Shown here: piece after piece, positions 54,515 to 64,000 of the stretch
How the letters are laid out: each line of letters begins with the position of its first letter
How positions within the stretch are numbered: the first letter of the stretch is position 1
From: Moraxellaceae bacterium
GTDB taxonomy: Bacteria; Pseudomonadota; Gammaproteobacteria; Pseudomonadales; Moraxellaceae
DNA length: 64,000 nt
NCBI GenBank assembly: GCA_029237815.1
Contig: JAQZBP010000002.1
Span: 332,917-396,916 of the forward strand
Direction of reading: 5' to 3'
The notes under the pieces: generated by a model
Database searches by the model: none
The model's input: the letters and a program-made list of their open reading frames with translations, nothing else
What the model was told of the DNA's origin: nothing
Position numbers and translations under genes: made by a program

Positions 54515-54683
54515 CACATTCGTCCCCATCGTCGGCAGCGGCCGCCCTGCCCCACTGTCCTCGTCCCGCAGGCCCGGTCCCGCTCCTGCTGCCGAAATGA
54601 ACCCGCCCATCGCCAGGCCTGCGCAGCCTGGACATCGTCATATTCGTCCGCGGCGCACAGGAGCCCGGAGTCGCTGGGGCAGT

Positions 54684-54712
54684 GCAAAAAAACGGCCGCT
54701 AATGCGGCCGTT
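54684..54712 (-). terminator. Terminator of the suc operon
   Basis: AACGGCCGC-TAAT-GCGGCCGTT is a nine-base stem followed on the minus strand by seven T. It is 20 bases after the sucD stop. Confidence 0.92.
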
Positions 54713-54731
54713 CTTTTTCACGCAACGGGAA

Positions 54732-55610
54732 TTACTTCCAGCCGGTGATCTCGGCGATGGCCTGGCCCAGCAGCGCCGGGTTGTCCACCGTCTTCACGCC
54801 GGCGGCCTGCAGCGCGGCGAACTTCTCGGCCGCGGTGCCCTTGCCACCGGAGATGATGGCGCCGGCATGGCCCATGCGCTTGCCCGCCGGAGCGGTAACG
54901 CCGGCGATGTAGGACACCACGGGCTTGGTCACGTTGGCCTTGATGTAGGCCGCGGCCTCTTCTTCGGCGCTGCCGCCGATCTCGCCCACCATGATGATGG
55001 CTTCGGTCTGCGGATCCTTCTGGAACAGCTCCAGCGCATCGATGAAGGTGGTGCCCGGGATGGGGTCGCCGCCGATGCCGATGCAGGTGGACTGGCCGAA
55101 GCCGAGGTCGGTGGTCTGCTTCACGGCTTCGTAGGTCAGGGTGCCGGAACGCGACACGATGCCGACCTTGCCGGGCAGGTGGATGTGGCCCGGCATGATG
55201 CCGATCTTGCACTCGCCCGGGGTGATGATGCCGGGGCAGTTCGGGCCGATCAGGCGCACGCCGCCCTTGCGGACGATGTATTCCTTCACGTACAGCATGT
55301 CGATGGCGGGCACGCCCTCGGTGATGCAGACCACGAGCTTGATGCCGGCGTCCACGGCTTCCAGGATGGAATCCTTGGCGAAGGCGGCGGGCACGTAGAT
55401 GACGGAGGCGTCGGCGCCGGTGGCGGCCACGGCTTCGGCGACGGTGTTGAACACCGGCAAGCCGAGGTGGGTGGTGCCGCCCTTGCCCGGGGTCACGCCG
55501 CCGACCATGTTGGTGCCGTAGGCGATGGACTGTTCGGTGTGCAGGGTGCCCTGGGAACCGGTGATGCCCTGGCAGATGACCTTGGTGGCTTTGTTGATCA
55601 GTACGCTCAT
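54732..55610 (-). CDS. sucD: Succinate--CoA ligase, alpha subunit
   Basis: This 292-residue subunit binds CoA ([12 protein letters not shown]) and carries the phospho-His in [14 protein letters not shown]. Together with SucC it interconverts succinyl-CoA and succinate with formation of nucleoside triphosphate. It starts 3 bases after the sucC stop with GGGAG overlapping the sucC end. Last gene of the TCA cluster, followed by a strong terminator. Confidence 0.97.
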   Translation of the reverse strand: MSVLINKATKVICQGITGSQGTLHTEQSIAYGTNMVGGVTPGKGGTTHLGLPVFNTVAEAVAATGADASVIYVPAAFAKDSILEAVDAGIKLVVCITEGVPAIDMLYVKEYIVRKGGVRLIGPNCPGIITPGECKIGIMPGHIHLPGKVGIVSRSGTLTYEAVKQTTDLGFGQSTCIGIGGDPIPGTTFIDALELFQKDPQTEAIIMVGEIGGSAEEEAAAYIKANVTKPVVSYIAGVTAPAGKRMGHAGAIISGGKGTAAEKFAALQAAGVKTVDNPALLGQAIAEITGWK

Positions 55611-55613
55611 GTC

Positions 55614-56777
55614 TTACGCTCCCACAGCCTTCACAACCAGATCACCCGCTTCGTTGAGCGAGGCTGCCGGAATGATGTTCAGTCCGCTTTCCTTCAGCTT
55701 CTGCGCGCCCAGCTCGGCATTGTTGCCTTCCAGACGCACGACCACGGGCACCTTCACGCCCACTTCCTTCACCGCGCCGATGATGCCTTCGGCAATCATG
55801 TCGCAGCGCACGATGCCGCCGAAGATGTTCACCAGCACGCCCTCCACGGCAGAGTCGGAGAGGATGATCTTGAAGGCTTCAGTCACACGTTCCTTGGTGG
55901 CGCCGCCGCCGACGTCCAGGAAGTTGGCGGGCTGGCCGCCCTTCAGCTTGATGAGGTCCATGGTGGCCATGGCCAGGCCAGCGCCGTTCACCATGCAGCC
56001 GATGTTGCCTTCGAGGGCCACGTAGTTCAGTTCCCACTCTACGGCACGGCGCTCGCGCTCGTCTTCCTGGCTCGGGTCGTACATCGCCTTCAGCTTGGGA
56101 TGGCGGTACAGGGCGTTGGAATCGATGACGATCTTGGCATCCAGGCAGTGCAGGTTGCCTTCGGAGGTGATCACCAGCGGGTTCACTTCCAGCAGCGCCA
56201 GGTCCAGCTCGACGAACATCTTCGCCAGGCCGGTGAAGATCTTCACGAACTGCTTCACCTGGTCGTGGTTCAGGCCCAGCTTGTAGGCAAGGTCACGGCC
56301 CTGGTAGGCCTGGCCGCCGATCAGCGGATCGATCGTGGCCTTGTGGATCTTCTCGGGAGTCTCGTGGGCGACCTTCTCGATTTCCACGCCGCCTTCGGTG
56401 GAGGCCATGAAGACGATGCGGCGGGTGGCACGGTCCAGCACGGCGCCGAGGTAGAGCTCCTTGGCGATGTCGGTGCAGGACTCGACCAGGATCTTGTTGA
56501 CGGGCTGGCCACGGGCGTCGGTCTGGTAGGTGACGAGGTTGGTGCCCAGCTTGTCCTTGGCGAACTGCTCGACCGCGTCGAGGGTGGTGACGAGCTTGAC
56601 GCCACCGGCCTTGCCACGGCCGCCGGCATGGACCTGCGCCTTGACCACCCACTTGTCGCCGCCGATGCGCTCGGCCGCGGCACGCGCTTCCGCCGGCGTG
56701 CTGGCGGCAAAGCCCTTGGAAACCGGCAGGCCGTATTCCGCGAAGAGCTGTTTACCCTGGTACTCGTGAAGGTTCAT
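55614..56777 (-). CDS. sucC: Succinate--CoA ligase, beta subunit
   Basis: This 387-residue ATP-grasp subunit starts with [12 protein letters not shown]. It has [16 protein letters not shown] for nucleotide binding, EINPL-type residues ([10 protein letters not shown]) for metal, and [11 protein letters not shown] with the C-terminal CoA-ligase fold. It is paired with sucD (3-base gap). It lies 201 bases downstream of lpd across a hairpin, so part of the transcripts may stop between the 2-oxoglutarate dehydrogenase and succinyl-CoA synthetase genes. Confidence 0.97.
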   Translation of the reverse strand: MNLHEYQGKQLFAEYGLPVSKGFAASTPAEARAAAERIGGDKWVVKAQVHAGGRGKAGGVKLVTTLDAVEQFAKDKLGTNLVTYQTDARGQPVNKILVESCTDIAKELYLGAVLDRATRRIVFMASTEGGVEIEKVAHETPEKIHKATIDPLIGGQAYQGRDLAYKLGLNHDQVKQFVKIFTGLAKMFVELDLALLEVNPLVITSEGNLHCLDAKIVIDSNALYRHPKLKAMYDPSQEDERERRAVEWELNYVALEGNIGCMVNGAGLAMATMDLIKLKGGQPANFLDVGGGATKERVTEAFKIILSDSAVEGVLVNIFGGIVRCDMIAEGIIGAVKEVGVKVPVVVRLEGNNAELGAQKLKESGLNIIPAASLNEAGDLVVKAVGA

Positions 56778-56951
56778 TGTGTGATTACCATCGCTTTGTT
56801 GCTGATTGGCGCAGGATCACTGCGCCACCTTGTCCCGGAACCCGCGTTGGCCGCCGGGTGACTCCTGATTACCTGTCGGAGTGGTGGTTGCCCCGCCCAG
56901 AAGATCGGGCCTCAGCCCGACTCGCAAGCGCGACCATAGCCGCCTCGACAA

Positions 56952-56973
56952 ATAAAATGGGGGCTACGCCCCC
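56952..56973 (-). terminator. Terminator-like hairpin between lpd and sucC
   Basis: GGGGGC-TAC-GCCCCC is followed on the minus strand by ATTTTATTT. It lies 6 bases after the lpd stop and could attenuate transcription into sucCD. Confidence 0.7.
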
Positions 56974-56978
56974 GCTAC

Positions 56979-58415
<1,437 letters not shown>

Positions 58416-58481
58416 TCATTTCCATTCATGTTCGGGGAGGCGGTGGCGCCCGCTTGCGGTTGCCACCGGCCAGATTGCGGA

Positions 58482-59690
58482 TCAGATTTCCAGCAGGAGA
58501 CGTGCCGGGTCTTCGACCAGCTCCTTGATGGCCACAAGAAAGCTCACCGCCTCCTTGCCGTCGATCAGACGATGGTCGTAAGACAGCGCCAGATACATCA
58601 TCGGCAGGATCACGACCTGCCCGTTCACGGCCATCGGCCGCTCCTGGATCTTGTGCATGCCGAGGATGGCCGTCTGTGGTGGGTTCAGGATCGGCGTGGA
58701 GAGCAGCGACCCGAATACGCCACCATTGGAAATGGTGAAGGTGCCACCGGTCATTTCCTCGATGGTGAGCTTGCCATCCTTCGCCTTCTTGCCGAATTCA
58801 CCGACGGTCTTCTCGACTTCGGCGAGGCTCATGCGCTCGGTGTTGCGCAGGATGGGCACCACGAGGCCACGGTCGGAGGACACAGCCACGCCCACGTCGT
58901 AGAAGCCGTGGTAGACGATATCGTTGCCATCAATGGAGGCATTCACCGCAGGAAAGCGCTTGAGCGCCTCGACGGCAGCCTTCACGAAAAACGACATGAA
59001 GCCGAGGCGCACGCCGTGCACTTTCTCGAACTTCTCTGCGTACTGCTTGCGCAGCTCCATCACCGGCTTCATGTTCACTTCGTTGAACGTGGTGAGCATG
59101 GCGGTGGTCTGCTTGGCTTCGAGCAGGCGCTCGGCGACCTTGGCGCGCAGGCGCGTCATCGGAACGCGCTTCTCCACGCGCTCGCCGACGGCAACGGCAA
59201 TGGCCTGGGCTGCCGGCGCAGGTGTCGCGGACGTCACTGCAGGTGCCGGCGCCGCGGGCTTCTTCAGGTGACTCTCGACATCCTCCTTGGTCAGCCGGCC
59301 GCCCTTGCCGGTGCCGGTGATCTTGGCCGGATCCAGATTGTTCTCGGCAATCAGCTTGCGCACGGCCGGACTCAGTGCGTCATCAGAGGCAGCGCCCGTG
59401 GGGACGGCTGCCGGGACAACGGCCGCCGCCGGAGCAGAAGCAGCAGCCTTGGCGCCCTCCTCGAACAGCGCCAGCACCTCCTGAGAGAGCACCGTGTCGC
59501 CTTCATTCTTCAGCACTTTGCCGATGATGCCATCCGCCGGCGCCACAACTTCCAGCACGACCTTGTCGGTTTCGATGTCGACGATAAGTTCATCCCGCGC
59601 GACCGCTTCACCAGGTTTCTTGTGCCAGGTTGCCACGGTGCCATCCGCAACGGATTCAGGAAACACCGGAGCCTTGATTTCGATACTCAT
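58482..59690 (-). CDS. sucB: Dihydrolipoyllysine succinyltransferase (E2)
   Basis: This 402-residue E2 has one lipoyl domain (lipoyl Lys in [11 protein letters not shown]), an Ala/Pro-rich linker, a peripheral subunit-binding domain ([33 protein letters not shown] spans it, about residues 108-140) and a catalytic core ending with [12 protein letters not shown]. It transfers succinyl from E1 to CoA. It lies 40 bases after sucA. Confidence 0.97.
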   Translation of the reverse strand: MSIEIKAPVFPESVADGTVATWHKKPGEAVARDELIVDIETDKVVLEVVAPADGIIGKVLKNEGDTVLSQEVLALFEEGAKAAASAPAAAVVPAAVPTGAASDDALSPAVRKLIAENNLDPAKITGTGKGGRLTKEDVESHLKKPAAPAPAVTSATPAPAAQAIAVAVGERVEKRVPMTRLRAKVAERLLEAKQTTAMLTTFNEVNMKPVMELRKQYAEKFEKVHGVRLGFMSFFVKAAVEALKRFPAVNASIDGNDIVYHGFYDVGVAVSSDRGLVVPILRNTERMSLAEVEKTVGEFGKKAKDGKLTIEEMTGGTFTISNGGVFGSLLSTPILNPPQTAILGMHKIQERPMAVNGQVVILPMMYLALSYDHRLIDGKEAVSFLVAIKELVEDPARLLLEI

Positions 59691-59730
59691 TTTTTTGAAT
59701 TCCTTGTGTCAGCGTCTTTTACCAACTGAA

Positions 59731-62568
59731 TTAGTTACCACTGCGGAAGGCTTCTTCCACGAGGAAAGCCTGCTCCTGGGCATGGAGATAGACCGAGCCA
59801 CAGGCGGGTGCCGCAGCAGGCGTGCGCCCGACGTAGCGAACGCGAAGTGCTTCGTTCCACTGCCGCACCACCGAATGCATGTGATGCTGGCTGCAATACC
59901 ACGCACCCTGGTTCATCGGCTCTTCCTGGCACCACACGATACTTTGCACATTCGTGTAGGGCGCCAGCGCCTCGCCCAGCTTCTTCTCCGGGAAGGGATA
60001 CAGCTGCTCGATGCGGATGATGGCGACATCGTCGCGCTTCTGCTCGCGGCGCTTCTCCAGCAGGTCGTAGTAGACCTTGCCGCCACAGAGGATGACATGC
60101 GTCACCGCAGCCGGATTGATCGCGTCGACTTCCGGAATCACGGTCTGGAACTGGCCGCCGGCCAGCTCCTCCAGCGTACTGACCGCGAGCTTGTGGCGCA
60201 GCAGGCTCTTGGGCGACATGATGACCAGCGGCTTGCGCAGCGGCCGCACGGCCTGGCGGCGCAGCAGATGGAAGATCTGGGCCGGCGTCGTGGGTGTGCA
60301 GACCTGCATGTTGTGCTCGGCGCAGAGCTGCAGGAAGCGCTCGAGTCGCGCAGAGGAATGCTCCGGGCCCTGTCCTTCAAAGCCATGCGGCAGCAGCAGC
60401 GTGAGGCCGCAGAGGCGCTCCCACTTGGTTTCGCCAGAACAGATGAACTGGTCGATTACCACCTGGGCGCCGTTGGCGAAGTCACCGAACTGGGCCTCCC
60501 AGATGATCAGCGATTTCGGGGCCGTCGTGGCGTAGCCATACTCGAAGGCCAGCACCGCCTCCTCGGAGAGGAGCGAGTCGTAAATCTCGAAGTGCGGCTG
60601 CAGCGGGTCGAGATGCTGCAGCGGCACATGGGGAACGCCATCCTTCTGGTTGTAGAGCACGGCGTGCCGGTGCGAGAAGGTGCCACGCCCGACGTCCTGT
60701 CCGGTGAGGCGGATGTTGGTGCCCTCATTCAGCAGCGTCGCATACGCCAGCGTCTCCGCCGCGCCCCAGTTGAACTCGACGTTGCCGGCCCACATGCGGC
60801 CACGGTCTTCCATCACCTTCTGCACCTGCTTCTGCAGGACAAAGGACTCGGGCAGTTTTTCGAGCTTCTTGCCCAATTCCTGCAAGGTCTTGATCGGAAC
60901 GCTGGTGTCCCACTCGTCCACGACCGCATGGCCAAGATAGGGCGTCCAGTCCACGAACAGTGACTTGTTGGGCTCGCGCACCAGCGCCTTCACCACGTGC
61001 TGGCCGGAGTCGAGCGCCTTGCGGTATTCCTCGACCATGTCGTCGGCCTGCACCTGCGGCACCACCGCTTCCCTGACCAGCTTGTCGGCATAAATGCCGC
61101 GCGAGGTCGGCAGCTTGTGGATGACCTGGTACATCACCGGCTGGGTGGCCGAGGGCTCGTCGGCCTCGTTGTGGCCGCGGCGGCGGTAGCAGACGAGGTC
61201 GATCACCACGTCCTTCTGGTACTCCATGCGGAAGTCCAGGGCGAGCTGTGTGACGAAGAACACGGCCTCGGGATCGTCACCGTTCACGTGGAAGATGGGT
61301 GCTTGCACCATCTTGGCAACGTCGGTGCAATACTCGGTGGAGCGTGCGTCTTCCTGGCGGCTGGTGGTGAAGCCGACCTGGTTGTTGACGATGACGTGGA
61401 CGGTACCGCCCGTGAAATAACCACGGGTCTGCGACATCTGGAAGGTTTCCATGACCACGCCCTGGCCAGCAAAGGCGGCGTCGCCATGGATGCTGACTGG
61501 CAGCACCTGGCGACCCTGCACATCCTTGCGGCGGTCCTGGCGGGCGCGCACGGAGCCCTCCACCACCGGCGAGACGATCTCGAGATGGGAAGGGTTGAAG
61601 GCCATGGCCAGGTGGACTTCGCCGCCCGGGGTCATGACGTTCGAGGAGTAGCCCTGGTGATACTTCACGTCACCGGAGCCCTGCTTGGTGAACATCTTGC
61701 CCTCGAACTCGCCGAAGAGGTCGGCGGGGTTCTTGCCGAGGATGTTGACCAGCACATTGAGGCGGCCGCGGTGGGCCATGCCGATGACCACTTCCTTGAC
61801 GCCATAGGAGCCGGCGCGCTGGATGCATTCGTCGATCAGCGGAATCAGGGCTTCGCCGCCCTCGAGGCCGAAGCGCTTGGCGCCGGCGTACTTGGTGCCG
61901 AGGTATTTCTCGAGGCCCTCGGCCGCGGTCATGCGCTCGAGGATGTGCTTCTTGGTGTCGGCGGAGAAATTCGGGTTGCCGCGCACGCTCTCGAGGCGCT
62001 GCTGGATCCAGCGCTTCTCGGCGGTGTTGACGATATGCATGTATTCGGCGCCGATGGCGCCGCAGTAAATGGACTCCATCGCCTGCACCATCTCGCCGAG
62101 GGTGCACTCTTCCTTGCCGATGGCCAGGTTGCCGGTATTGAAGACCGTGTCGAGGTCGGCCGGCGTCAGGCCGTGGGTGGCGAGGTCAAGGTCAGGCACC
62201 TGGGCGCGCTGCATCAGGCCCAGCGGATCGAGGCGGGCCTTCTGGTGGCCGCGGTTGCGGTAGCCGGCGATGAGCTGCAGCACCGCGACCTGGCGGCGCT
62301 CGTGCTCGGTGCTGACGCGGCTGGTGGGCAGGGCCTGGGAGCGGGTGCTGTTCTTGGCGAGGAGGAGGAACTGCTCGCGGACGCCCTTGTGCGGGGTGTC
62401 CTGGGCGATGCCGTTTACGCGGGGGAGCTTTTCGAAATAGCTGCGCCAGTCTTCCGGCACGGCCTGGGGGGAAACGAGGAACTGCTCGTAGAGTTCTTCT
62501 ACATACGCTGCATTCTCAGCGGAGAGTTGCGAAGTACTCCACTGGCGCAGCATCTGGCCATCTTGCAT
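59731..62568 (-). CDS. sucA: 2-oxoglutarate dehydrogenase E1 component
   Basis: This 945-residue thiamine diphosphate enzyme decarboxylates 2-oxoglutarate and succinylates E2. Active-site and cofactor regions include VIGMAHRGRLNVLVN, GDAAFAGQGVV, RRRGHNEADEPS and the C-terminal transketolase-like segment (RLTGQDVGRGTFSHRHAV, FGDFANGAQVVIDQF). ATG 62568 has GGGAAC upstream; a longer frame runs into the intergenic hairpins without support. It is the first gene of sucA-sucB-lpd. Confidence 0.97.
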   Translation of the reverse strand: MQDGQMLRQWSTSQLSAENAAYVEELYEQFLVSPQAVPEDWRSYFEKLPRVNGIAQDTPHKGVREQFLLLAKNSTRSQALPTSRVSTEHERRQVAVLQLIAGYRNRGHQKARLDPLGLMQRAQVPDLDLATHGLTPADLDTVFNTGNLAIGKEECTLGEMVQAMESIYCGAIGAEYMHIVNTAEKRWIQQRLESVRGNPNFSADTKKHILERMTAAEGLEKYLGTKYAGAKRFGLEGGEALIPLIDECIQRAGSYGVKEVVIGMAHRGRLNVLVNILGKNPADLFGEFEGKMFTKQGSGDVKYHQGYSSNVMTPGGEVHLAMAFNPSHLEIVSPVVEGSVRARQDRRKDVQGRQVLPVSIHGDAAFAGQGVVMETFQMSQTRGYFTGGTVHVIVNNQVGFTTSRQEDARSTEYCTDVAKMVQAPIFHVNGDDPEAVFFVTQLALDFRMEYQKDVVIDLVCYRRRGHNEADEPSATQPVMYQVIHKLPTSRGIYADKLVREAVVPQVQADDMVEEYRKALDSGQHVVKALVREPNKSLFVDWTPYLGHAVVDEWDTSVPIKTLQELGKKLEKLPESFVLQKQVQKVMEDRGRMWAGNVEFNWGAAETLAYATLLNEGTNIRLTGQDVGRGTFSHRHAVLYNQKDGVPHVPLQHLDPLQPHFEIYDSLLSEEAVLAFEYGYATTAPKSLIIWEAQFGDFANGAQVVIDQFICSGETKWERLCGLTLLLPHGFEGQGPEHSSARLERFLQLCAEHNMQVCTPTTPAQIFHLLRRQAVRPLRKPLVIMSPKSLLRHKLAVSTLEELAGGQFQTVIPEVDAINPAAVTHVILCGGKVYYDLLEKRREQKRDDVAIIRIEQLYPFPEKKLGEALAPYTNVQSIVWCQEEPMNQGAWYCSQHHMHSVVRQWNEALRVRYVGRTPAAAPACGSVYLHAQEQAFLVEEAFRSGN

Positions 62569-62870
62569 GTTGATGTTCCCGATGAGAGAAGTCCGCCGCG
62601 CCACTCTTGTATGCGGTCGGGTGCTGTTTCGCCTTCTCTTGACCATGACCCGCGATGCCTGGGTAAGGCGTCGCGACCTGCATCCAGCCCAAGTGTACCT
62701 GCTGGATACCAAAAACGGCTGTCTCCGCCCGGGTTACCGGCGGAAAAACAGGATGGTTTGTAAACCATCTCGGCACGGCGTTGTACCACCGGCCCGGCTA
62801 CTTTGCCGGGCCTTGACCGGCGTCAAGCGCCGGTCAGATTTCATCTACACCTCGTTGAGTCCGCCCCGCC
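62569..62870. other. sdhB-sucA intergenic region with three hairpins
   Basis: In minus-strand order it holds TGACCGGCG/CGCCGGTCA (62814-62836), GGCCCGGC/GCCGGGCC (62791-62812) and GATGGTTT/AAACCATC (62752-62769, then CTGTTTTT). The first two are back to back right after sdhB; the third is a near-perfect palindrome. Together they could form a partial terminator, an RNA-processing site or, for the third, an operator. No clear sucA promoter was found. Confidence 0.6.
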
Positions 62871-63575
62871 TCAGGTGCCCTGGCTGAGCAGCATGTTGCG
62901 GATATGGCCGATGGCCTTGGTGGGATTCAGGCCCTTCGGACACACGCTCACGCAGTTCATGATGCCGCGGCAACGGAAGATGCTGAACGGGTCGTCCAGG
63001 TTTTCCAGGCGGGCAGACGTGGCCGTGTCACGGCTGTCGCCAAGGAAGCGGTAAGCCCAGATCAGCGCCGACGGCCCCAGGAACTTGTCCGGGTTCCACC
63101 AGTAGGAGGGGCAAGACGTGGAGCAGCAGGCGCAAAGGATGCACTCATACAGCCCGTCCAGCTTCTCGCGCTCCTCGGGGGACTGCAGGCGCTCCTTGGC
63201 AGGGGCCGGGGTGTTGTTGATCAGGTAGGGCTGCACCTTCTCGTACTGGGTGTAGAACATGCCCATGTCCACGACCAGGTCGCGGACCACCGGCAGGCCC
63301 GGCAGAGGCTTGATCACGACCCTCTTCGGCAGCGTCTTCATGTTGATGAGGCAAGCCAGTCCGTTCTTGCCGTTGATGTTCATGCCGTCCGACCCGCAGA
63401 TCCCCTCGCGGCAAGAGCGGCGGAAGCTCAGGGACTCGTCCATCTGCTTCAGCTGGATCAGGACATCCAGCAGCATGCGGCTGCCGGATACGTCCAGCTC
63501 GTAGGTCTGCATGTAGGGCGCTTCGTCCTTGTCCGGATCGTAGCGGTAGACTTCAAAAATACGCACGTCGCTCAT
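62871..63575 (-). CDS. sdhB: Succinate dehydrogenase iron-sulfur subunit
   Basis: This 234-residue subunit transfers electrons from FAD to ubiquinone through three clusters: 2Fe-2S (CREGICGSDGMNINGKNGLAC region, residues about 55-75), 4Fe-4S (CILCACCSTSCP) and 3Fe-4S (CRGIMNCVSVCPKGLNP). ATG 63575 follows the sdhA stop by 99 bases. It lies in the order sdhA-sdhB-sucA, as in many gammaproteobacteria. Confidence 0.97.
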   Translation of the reverse strand: MSDVRIFEVYRYDPDKDEAPYMQTYELDVSGSRMLLDVLIQLKQMDESLSFRRSCREGICGSDGMNINGKNGLACLINMKTLPKRVVIKPLPGLPVVRDLVVDMGMFYTQYEKVQPYLINNTPAPAKERLQSPEEREKLDGLYECILCACCSTSCPSYWWNPDKFLGPSALIWAYRFLGDSRDTATSARLENLDDPFSIFRCRGIMNCVSVCPKGLNPTKAIGHIRNMLLSQGT

Positions 63576-63674
63576 GGTGTGCCTCTTTCGATTCGGTTCG
63601 GGCCGGGAGGGCTGCGCCCCCCCTCCCCTCATCTGTCCCACCCGGAAGCGGGAGTGCATTCGACGGGAATGCGC

Positions 63675-64000
63675 TTAGAAAGTACGGGGCTTGGGCGGAA
63701 CGGATTCCACCGACAGCGGAATCAGCTTGACCGGCTTGTAGTCCAGGCGGTTGCCGTCGCGGAACCACAGGGTGTGCTTCATCCACTCCTTGTCGTTACG
63801 ACCCAGCGGACACTCGGGATCGGTCACCGGACGCTCGTAGTCGACCACGGTGTGGGCGCCGCGGCACTCCTTGCGGGCAGCCGCAGAGATGATTGTGGCC
63901 TTGGCGGCCTCGATCAGGTTCTCCAACTCCAGCGCCTCGATGCGGCCGGTGTTGAAGACCTTGGACTTGTCCTTGAGGTGGATGTTGGCGATGCGCTTCT
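63675..64000 (-). CDS. sdhA: Succinate dehydrogenase flavoprotein subunit, C-terminal part (5' end outside window)
   Basis: The last 108 codons of sdhA lie on the minus strand. The C-terminus of SdhA is recognisable in RGAHTVVDYERPVTD (the family motif RGAHSRxDYPxRDD is modified), ENLIEAAKATI, KHTLWF and the terminal SVESVPPKPRTF. The frame is open at base 64000, so the FAD domain and start are outside the window. It is upstream of sdhB with a 99-base gap. Confidence 0.95.
   Translation of the reverse strand, partial: KRIANIHLKDKSKVFNTGRIEALELENLIEAAKATIISAAARKECRGAHTVVDYERPVTDPECPLGRNDKEWMKHTLWFRDGNRLDYKPVKLIPLSVESVPPKPRTF

Noticed and set aside
54597..56861. A 754-codon open frame antisense to sucD and sucC
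   Set aside because: It is a shadow of two certain genes and has Asp/Val/Gly-rich composition without domain structure.

Overview
The window is about 64 kb of GC-rich chromosome from a gammaproteobacterium. The evidence is the gene order: dapA-bamC-purC, gacA-uvrC-pgsA-tRNA-Gly, gltX next to tRNA-Ala and tRNA-Glu, sdhB-sucA-sucB-lpd-sucC-sucD, and a phosphatase/STAS pair like Pseudomonas HsbR-HsbA. A relative of the Pseudomonadales or Nevskiales would fit, but I cannot name the genus from sequence alone. I see no phage, transposase, integrase or CRISPR array, so this is core chromosome with a few accessory-looking islands.

Layout. 1-6.3 kb: end of transaldolase, an HsbA/HsbR regulatory pair, an MlaA-like protein without a lipobox, then a complete four-gene bufferin/oxazolin operon (EGKCG-repeat precursor peptide, DUF692/MNIO enzyme, DUF2063 partner, DoxX membrane protein). 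6.3-13.3 kb: a stand-alone KAS III, the helicase HrpA, a Ser/Gly-rich secreted protein and a zinc alcohol dehydrogenase. 13.3-21.6 kb: translation, repair and housekeeping genes with four tRNAs (Glu, Ala, Ser, Gly). 22-27.8 kb: a PBP7-type endopeptidase, an orphan PAS histidine kinase, a YgjP-like protease, RecQ and a UPF0149 protein. 27.8-34.3 kb: bolA-trhO-creB-creC-creD, an Hsp20 gene behind a heat-shock-type promoter, and an M48 lipoprotein protease. 34.4-39.3 kb: an FGGY kinase, GlpD-like oxidase and AGPS-like flavoenzyme cluster. 39.4-50.7 kb: a solitary DUF4062 protein, murI, a second tRNA-Gly, an HD-GYP protein with an altered HD motif, a phasin, two uncharacterised membrane-associated proteins, sixA-gpsA and a DUF3015-DUF4105 pair. 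50.8-54.5 kb: SlyD, a possible small RNA locus, and a TetR regulator divergent from fadH across a perfect palindrome. 54.7-64 kb: the TCA cluster sucD, sucC, lpd, sucB, sucA, sdhB and the end of sdhA, all on the minus strand.

How the genes work together. The TCA cluster encodes the complete 2-oxoglutarate dehydrogenase complex with its own E3, succinyl-CoA synthetase and part of succinate dehydrogenase. fadH (unsaturated fatty acid oxidation) and the KAS III gene are separate lipid functions. Envelope maintenance is well represented (MlaA, BamC, PBP7, CreBCD, M48 protease, MurI). The strongest specialised system is the bufferin operon, which by analogy with characterised homologues would make a modified periplasmic metal-binding peptide. 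The least explained items are the DUF4062 protein, the AGPS/GlpD/FGGY cluster, the HD-GYP variant, and a U-tract terminator at 51.66 kb with no gene in front of it.
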